Assembly: GCA_934533005.1 (NCBI GenBank)
Contig: CAKTBC010000071.1
Span: forward strand, 1 to 9,201
Direction: 5' to 3'
DNA length: 9,201 bases
From: an uncultured Oscillospiraceae bacterium
GTDB taxonomy: Bacteria; Bacillota; Clostridia; Oscillospirales; Oscillospiraceae
This document shows positions 5,696-9,201 of this stretch, piece by piece. The notes beneath the pieces are model-generated. The model was not told the DNA's origin. It was given only the letters and a program-made list of their open reading frames with translations, and searched no databases. Position 1 is the stretch's first letter. Every line of letters starts with the position of its first letter. The translations under genes were made by a program, and so were the position numbers.

Positions 5696-6598
5696 TCAAA
5701 GTGTGCAGGCGTAAACGAACGCCACGAGCGTGAGCACAACACCGGAGACGATAGAACCCGACCAGAGGAGGTACCGGAGATCGGCACCCTCCAGCGGCTT
5801 GCGCCTCGGCTTTGCCGCCGCGGCGCTCTGCTGCGGCGCACCGGTGTACGGCGGCGCGGGATAACCCTCCGGGGCGGGGGCGGCATCGCCGTAAAAAGCA
5901 GCGTCGTCCGGTACGGCATATTCCGGCTGGGGGGCATACGCCATCCCGGCCTGCGGCGCGTACGGCATTTCCGGTGCGGGGGCATAGCCCTGCGGCGGGT
6001 AGGGCGGCTGCGGGGCATAATATCCGCTCTGAGGATAGGGCGCGGCATAGCGCGGGTCATACGCAGGAGCGGCGTAGGGATTATAGTACGGCTGCGGATA
6101 GGCACTCGCGCTATAGCTCTGCGGCGGATAGGGCGCAGCGGGAGCGTAAGGTGCGTACCCGGTGGGAGGATAGGGCGCAGCATAGCCGCCGTAGGGGGCA
6201 TAGCTCTGCGGCGCGTAAGGCGCGGCGGCGCGGCGCTCGAACGGCATATCGCCGCCGACCGTTTCATATACCGGCACGTCCCGTGCAGGTTTTTTCGGCT
6301 TTTCGGGCGTGGTGAACGGGTTTTCCCATTCCGGCTGTGCCATGGCCTCGGGGGCATATGTACGCGCGGCGTTCTCATACTGGGGAGAACGTTCCGGCGT
6401 CTCCGCGACAGGGCGCGCGAGGCGCTGCCGGATGCTGCCCATGACCTCTGCCGCCGTAGGGCGCATCTTTGGCGGCGTAAATTCCTGCTTTCGGAGAGCC
6501 TCCATCATTTCGGCCTCCGAGCCGAAGGCGCGGCTGGGATCGGCGTTGGCGGGACGCTGCGCACCGGAAAGCTTCTTTCGGATATCGGCAAAGTTCAT
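5696..6598 (-). CDS. Pro/Tyr-rich repeat protein with C-terminal membrane anchor, function unknown
   Basis: Not recognised. The 300-aa product has no signal peptide. N-terminal part (1-65): charged, with two similar short motifs, ADIRKKL (4-10) and GSIRQRL (54-60), perhaps helices. Middle (about 124-258): low complexity, Ala/Pro/Tyr/Gln, with 26 Tyr in about 135 residues and a recurring nonamer AAPYxPxxY (at 125, 140, 154, 185 and a variant at 197). A basic patch PRRKPLE (264-270) leads into one hydrophobic helix (about 277-298, ending VAFVYACTL). This suggests a tail-anchored inner-membrane protein with a disordered cytosolic region. The start overlaps the ribF stop by 4 nt (ATGA) with GGAGG 7 nt upstream, so it is last in the nrnA-truB-ribF unit. 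Scaffold, condensate-forming or envelope roles are only guesses; it is a real gene by operon position, RBS and downstream terminator. Confidence 0.88.
   Translation of the reverse strand: MNFADIRKKLSGAQRPANADPSRAFGSEAEMMEALRKQEFTPPKMRPTAAEVMGSIRQRLARPVAETPERSPQYENAARTYAPEAMAQPEWENPFTTPEKPKKPARDVPVYETVGGDMPFERRAAAPYAPQSYAPYGGYAAPYPPTGYAPYAPAAPYPPQSYSASAYPQPYYNPYAAPAYDPRYAAPYPQSGYYAPQPPYPPQGYAPAPEMPYAPQAGMAYAPQPEYAVPDDAAFYGDAAPAPEGYPAPPYTGAPQQSAAAAKPRRKPLEGADLRYLLWSGSIVSGVVLTLVAFVYACTL
5825..6229 (-). repeat. Degenerate Pro/Tyr-coding repeat region
   Basis: This codes for residues 124-258 of the tail-anchored protein. The DNA repeats imperfectly: plus-strand GGATAGGGCGCAGC occurs at 6126-6139 and 6168-6181, with a one-base variant (GGATAGGGCGCGGC) at 6033-6046, all encoding AAPYP. 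Repeat starts in the protein are about 14-15 residues apart (125, 140, 154), which suggests growth by duplication. Confidence 0.7.
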
Positions 6599-7494
6599 CG
6601 GCGCGCCTCCACGATCTGCCAGGCGTGTTCGCCGTCGCGGGCGATCTGCGCGCCAAGCTCGTCGAGATCGGCAAACTGCCGCTCTGGACGCAGAAAATCA
6701 AAAAACTCGAGCGCGAGCGTGCGGCCGTAGAGATCTCCGTCGAAACCAAGAAGATGGCTCTCGACGGTGACGACCGGTTCACTGCTCACGGTGGGGCGGA
6801 CGCCGATGTTCGTAACGGCGGCAAACGCCCCCTCCGGGAGAATGGCGCGCGCGGCGTAAACACCGTGCGGCGGGATGAGCACGCCGGGCGCAAACTGCAT
6901 GTTCACCGTCGGCGCGCCGAGATGGCGGCCGAGCCGGTGACCGTGGCGGACAACGTCCGAAAGGAAATGCGGATGGCCGAGAAAGTGCTCGGCGCGGAGC
7001 ATGTCCCCGGCTTGCAGCAGCGTGCGTATATAGGTAGAACTCACGGTGATGCCGTCGAGTTCGACCTTGTCGACCACGTCGCACGTGAGGTCGCTGGCGG
7101 CGCAGTAATCGCGCAGACGTTCCGCCGTACCCTCGCCGCGCCAGCCGAAACAAAAGTCGTAGCCAACGACAAACCCCGCCACATCCAGCTTGGCACGGAT
7201 GCGCCGGAGGAACTCCTGCCACGGCATGTGCATCGTTTCCTCGGTGAAGTGCAGAAACTCCACGCGCTCGATGCCGAAAATACGCCGGATGATCGCGGCG
7301 CGGTCATCCGCGCTGTTGATGAGCGGCACGGGCGTGCCGAACACAAAGGTGTCGGGATGCGTATCAAACGTCATGACCGCCGGGTCGACGCCGAGTGCCT
7401 CGGCGCGTTCGACCGTGCGGCTCAAAAGCGCCGCGTGACCGCGGTGTACGCCGTCAAAAAAGCCGAGCGCCAGAACGCATTTTCTCTCTGCCAT
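6595..7494 (-). CDS. ribF: Bifunctional riboflavin kinase / FMN adenylyltransferase (FAD synthetase)
   Basis: Phosphorylates riboflavin to FMN and then adenylates it to FAD; cytosolic. Seen (299 aa): the N-terminal nucleotidyltransferase half has GFFDGVHRGH at 11-20 (GxFDGxHxGH), FDTHP at 43-47, VVGYDFCFGWRGEGT at 109-123 and VSSTYIR at 151-157. The C-terminal kinase half has GRHLGAPTVNM at 189-199, PPHGVYAAR at 208-216, TNIGVRPTV at 228-236, VESHLL at 244-249 and LYGRTLALEFFDFLRPERQF at 255-274. Both activities look intact; the N-terminus is a few residues shorter than in many RibF proteins. The ATG at 7492-7494 lies 6 nt after the truB stop, with GAGG about 11 nt upstream. It is translationally coupled by ATGA to the Pro/Tyr-rich gene. 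No FMN riboswitch is present, as expected for a gene inside a constitutive housekeeping operon. Confidence 0.97.
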   Translation of the reverse strand: MAERKCVLALGFFDGVHRGHAALLSRTVERAEALGVDPAVMTFDTHPDTFVFGTPVPLINSADDRAAIIRRIFGIERVEFLHFTEETMHMPWQEFLRRIRAKLDVAGFVVGYDFCFGWRGEGTAERLRDYCAASDLTCDVVDKVELDGITVSSTYIRTLLQAGDMLRAEHFLGHPHFLSDVVRHGHRLGRHLGAPTVNMQFAPGVLIPPHGVYAARAILPEGAFAAVTNIGVRPTVSSEPVVTVESHLLGFDGDLYGRTLALEFFDFLRPERQFADLDELGAQIARDGEHAWQIVEARR

Positions 7495-7500
7495 GAATGA

Positions 7501-8361
7501 TCAAACCTCAAAAAAACTTTTTACCGTGACGGCCTCGCCGTCCGTGACGCGCCCGATGGCGAGAAACTCGCCGTTTTCGGAATAAAAGCGCGTCTCTCCG
7601 TCCGGCGCGTTCGTCCGGAACGGGTTGCCGCAGCGGCAGCGCTTTTCCTGTGCGGCGGTGAGCGTCAGTGCGGCGGCCGAGGAAAAGAGCGTGTCTACGG
7701 GAAGAAGCGTGTCGCGGTCGGCGCGCGTGAGCGCTCCGATGCGCCGCGCGTTTTCCACCGAAAAGCCCCCGGAGCGCGTGCGCCGCAGCGCCGCCATGCA
7801 CCCGCCGCAGCCGAGATACTCGCCGAGGTCGTGGCAGAGCGTGCGGATGTAGGTACCCTTTGAGCAGCGGATACGAAGCATATGGTCTCCGTTCTGCTGC
7901 CCGAGATAGTCGATGGAATGGATCGTGATGCGCCTGGGCGTGCGCTCTACCTCGCCGCCGCGGCGGGCAATGTCGTAGAGCTTCTGGCCGTTGATCTTAA
8001 TGGCGCTGTACATCGGCGGGATCTGCTCGATCTCGCCGGTGAAACGGGGAAGCGCTGCGCGGACATCCTCTTCGGTAGGTAAGACGGCCGATGAGCGCAG
8101 AAGGTTGCCTGTAATATCCTGGGTATCGGTGACGAGGCCGGGGCGAAACGCCGCGACATACTCCTTCGTTTCCGCCTCGGCAAACGCCGCCGCGCGCGTG
8201 GCGCGGCCTACGAGCACGACAAGAAGCCCCGTAGCCAGCGGATCGAGCGTACCGGCGTGGCCGATGCGCCGCTCACCCAGAATGCCCCGGAGCTTGGAAA
8301 CGCAGTCCTGACTTGTCCAGCCCTCGTCCTTGTCGAGAAGCAGAATACCGTTTACGCCCAT
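7501..8361 (-). CDS. truB: tRNA pseudouridine(55) synthase
   Basis: Isomerises U55 to pseudouridine in the T-loop of nearly all tRNAs. Seen (286 aa): the start MGVNGILLLDKDEGWTS is canonical; GHAGTLDPLATGLL at 34-47 contains catalytic D40; the KEY motif is at 66-68 (Y68 stacks on the target base); PPMYSAIKINGQKLYDIARRG lies at 115-135; CSKGTYIRTL at 166-175; and CMAALRRTRSGGF at 188-200. The last 60 residues resemble the small C-terminal RNA-binding extension of bacterial TruB. The ATG at 8359-8361 overlaps the stop of the upstream phosphoesterase by 10 nt. GGAGG stands only 4 nt from the ATG, rather close, but no better in-frame start exists. Confidence 0.97.
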   Translation of the reverse strand: MGVNGILLLDKDEGWTSQDCVSKLRGILGERRIGHAGTLDPLATGLLVVLVGRATRAAAFAEAETKEYVAAFRPGLVTDTQDITGNLLRSSAVLPTEEDVRAALPRFTGEIEQIPPMYSAIKINGQKLYDIARRGGEVERTPRRITIHSIDYLGQQNGDHMLRIRCSKGTYIRTLCHDLGEYLGCGGCMAALRRTRSGGFSVENARRIGALTRADRDTLLPVDTLFSSAAALTLTAAQEKRCRCGNPFRTNAPDGETRFYSENGEFLAIGRVTDGEAVTVKSFFEV

Positions 8362-9201
8362 GCTTCCTCCACGGCGCGGCGCACCGCGTCCGCCGTCTCA
8401 TCCGGCGAGAGATCGAGCTCGCACCCGGACGCCATTTTGTGGCCGCCGCCGCCGAAGCGGGCGCAGACCTGCGAAGCGTCCACACCGCCGTCCGTGCGAA
8501 GGGAAACCTTGCTGCGCGGCGGGTCGACCGAGAGCTCGCGTACCGTTATGGACACGCGGTTGCCTCGCACCTGTCCGGCGAGCGAGGCAAGATCGCTGCA
8601 ATCGTCCTCCGTAACACCGGCGCGGCGCAGCATGTCGAGCGTGATGACAGCGATGTTGATCGCATGATCGCGGTAAGAGCGGAGAGAGGAGCATACCATG
8701 CCCTCAAGCGCGAGCCGCGCCGGGGACTTGGTGCGGAAAAAGAGCTTGTTGAGCCGCGGCAGATCCGCTCCGGCGTCGCAAAGGCGCGCCGCGGCGCGGA
8801 ATGTGGCGCTGTTGGTGTTCGCGTAGCAGAAGCAGCCGGTGTCCGTGGAGACGGCAATATAGAGAAGATCGGCCTCCGTTTTATCCGGCGCACCGAAAAG
8901 CTCCTCAATGAGCGCGAGAACAAGCTCGCCGCAGGCGGCGCTGTGTGTCCAGATAACGGCGTTCTCCGGCTGCTCACCGCGGGGAACGTGGTGGTCGAGC
9001 TTGAGCGCGATCTTCCCCACAAAGCCGCGGGCGAGAAGCTTCTTTTCGGCCACGTCTACGCTCACGCACGTTTCGGGAACAAATCCTTCTGGCGCAAAGT
9101 ACGGCGAAACGAAGGGGATAAAGCTCTCCGTGATTTCGGGATTTCTATAAAGATGCGCCGTTTTTCCCAAACGGCGCAGCGCGTGGCACAGCGCAGAGGC
9201 G
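8352..9201 (-). CDS. nrnA: DHH-family oligoribonuclease / pAp phosphatase, N-terminus cut by window edge
   Basis: Degrades short RNA oligonucleotides (nanoRNA) and dephosphorylates 3'-phosphoadenosine 5'-phosphate. Seen: the frame stays open to the right edge (ASALCHALRRLGKTAHLY), so the first DHH motif (family DGDxxGS) lies just outside. Inside are VSVDVA (second Asp motif), LDHHVP with the DHH triad at 8988-8996, DTGCFCYANTNSATF, and in the C-terminal DHHA1 domain FGGGGHKMASGCEL (His codon at 8439-8441), which binds the nucleotide. About 283 residues are visible; NrnA is usually 310-330, so some 30-45 are missing. A TTG near 9170 is not a real start because homology continues upstream. Position before truB and ribF is the standard Firmicutes order, so rbfA and infB are expected beyond the edge. 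DHH proteins of this group vary in substrate, so oligoribonuclease activity is by family assignment. Confidence 0.93.
   Translation of the reverse strand, partial: ASALCHALRRLGKTAHLYRNPEITESFIPFVSPYFAPEGFVPETCVSVDVAEKKLLARGFVGKIALKLDHHVPRGEQPENAVIWTHSAACGELVLALIEELFGAPDKTEADLLYIAVSTDTGCFCYANTNSATFRAAARLCDAGADLPRLNKLFFRTKSPARLALEGMVCSSLRSYRDHAINIAVITLDMLRRAGVTEDDCSDLASLAGQVRGNRVSITVRELSVDPPRSKVSLRTDGGVDASQVCARFGGGGHKMASGCELDLSPDETADAVRRAVEEAWA

Noticed and set aside
6625..7500. 291-codon plus-strand open frame opposite ribF
   Set aside because: Codon-aligned shadow of ribF, whose motifs are complete on the minus strand.
9168..9170. TTG start for the DHH phosphoesterase at 9170
   Set aside because: The frame stays open to the window edge and upstream residues (ASALCHALRRLGK) continue the family alignment, so the gene is cut by the edge.
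1..9201. CRISPR arrays, insertion sequences, prophage genes, tRNA or rRNA
   Set aside because: No spaced direct repeats, transposase-like frames with terminal repeats, or RNA-gene signatures were seen; the only repeats are the Pro/Tyr-coding region and short hairpins.

Overview
The window is a compact, GC-rich piece of bacterial chromosome. It carries nine genes plus one gene cut at each edge, eight of them on the minus strand. Strong Shine-Dalgarno sites (AAAGGAGGTG, AGAGGTGAT), the gene order nrnA-truB-ribF, and an ECF sigma factor of the 'DAEECLNDTYLAVWNAI' type next to a single-pass membrane partner all point to a GC-rich Clostridia, most likely an Oscillospiraceae/Ruminococcaceae-like gut anaerobe. 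That placement is inferred from gene style, not from a marker gene.

Reading the minus strand from the right edge: (1) nrnA (5' end cut), truB, ribF and a Pro/Tyr-rich tail-anchored protein form one tightly packed unit. Each gene overlaps the next or lies within 6 nt of it, and a hairpin terminator at 5661-5687 closes the unit. nrnA-truB-ribF is the end of the widespread nusA-infB-rbfA translation/RNA-maintenance operon (RNA turnover, tRNA pseudouridine-55, flavin cofactors). The last gene is an unrecognised accessory. (2) An ECF sigma factor and a membrane protein that is probably its regulator overlap by ATGA and end at a terminator (3858-3883). (3) One plus-strand gene (3401-3853) encodes a small helical protein resembling a degenerate ferritin-like protein. 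It runs convergently into the sigma operon and is divergent from rsmE. (4) rsmE encodes the 16S rRNA m3U1498 methyltransferase and has its own good promoter. (5) hom and lysC form a two-gene unit for the aspartate pathway (threonine/lysine/methionine precursors) with a good sigma-A-type promoter whose -35 box lies in a 14-bp hairpin. lysC runs off the left edge.

The core genes look intact and ordinary. The less ordinary items are the Tyr/Pro-rich repeat protein with a C-terminal membrane anchor behind ribF, the small ferritin-like protein that seems to have lost its metal-binding histidines, the sigma/regulator pair with a large extracytoplasmic part, a homoserine dehydrogenase without a recognisable ACT domain, and the promoter/hairpin overlaps before hom and the sigma gene. 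I see no tRNA, rRNA, CRISPR array, insertion sequence, prophage gene or known riboswitch. No intergenic stretch exceeds about 150 bases.
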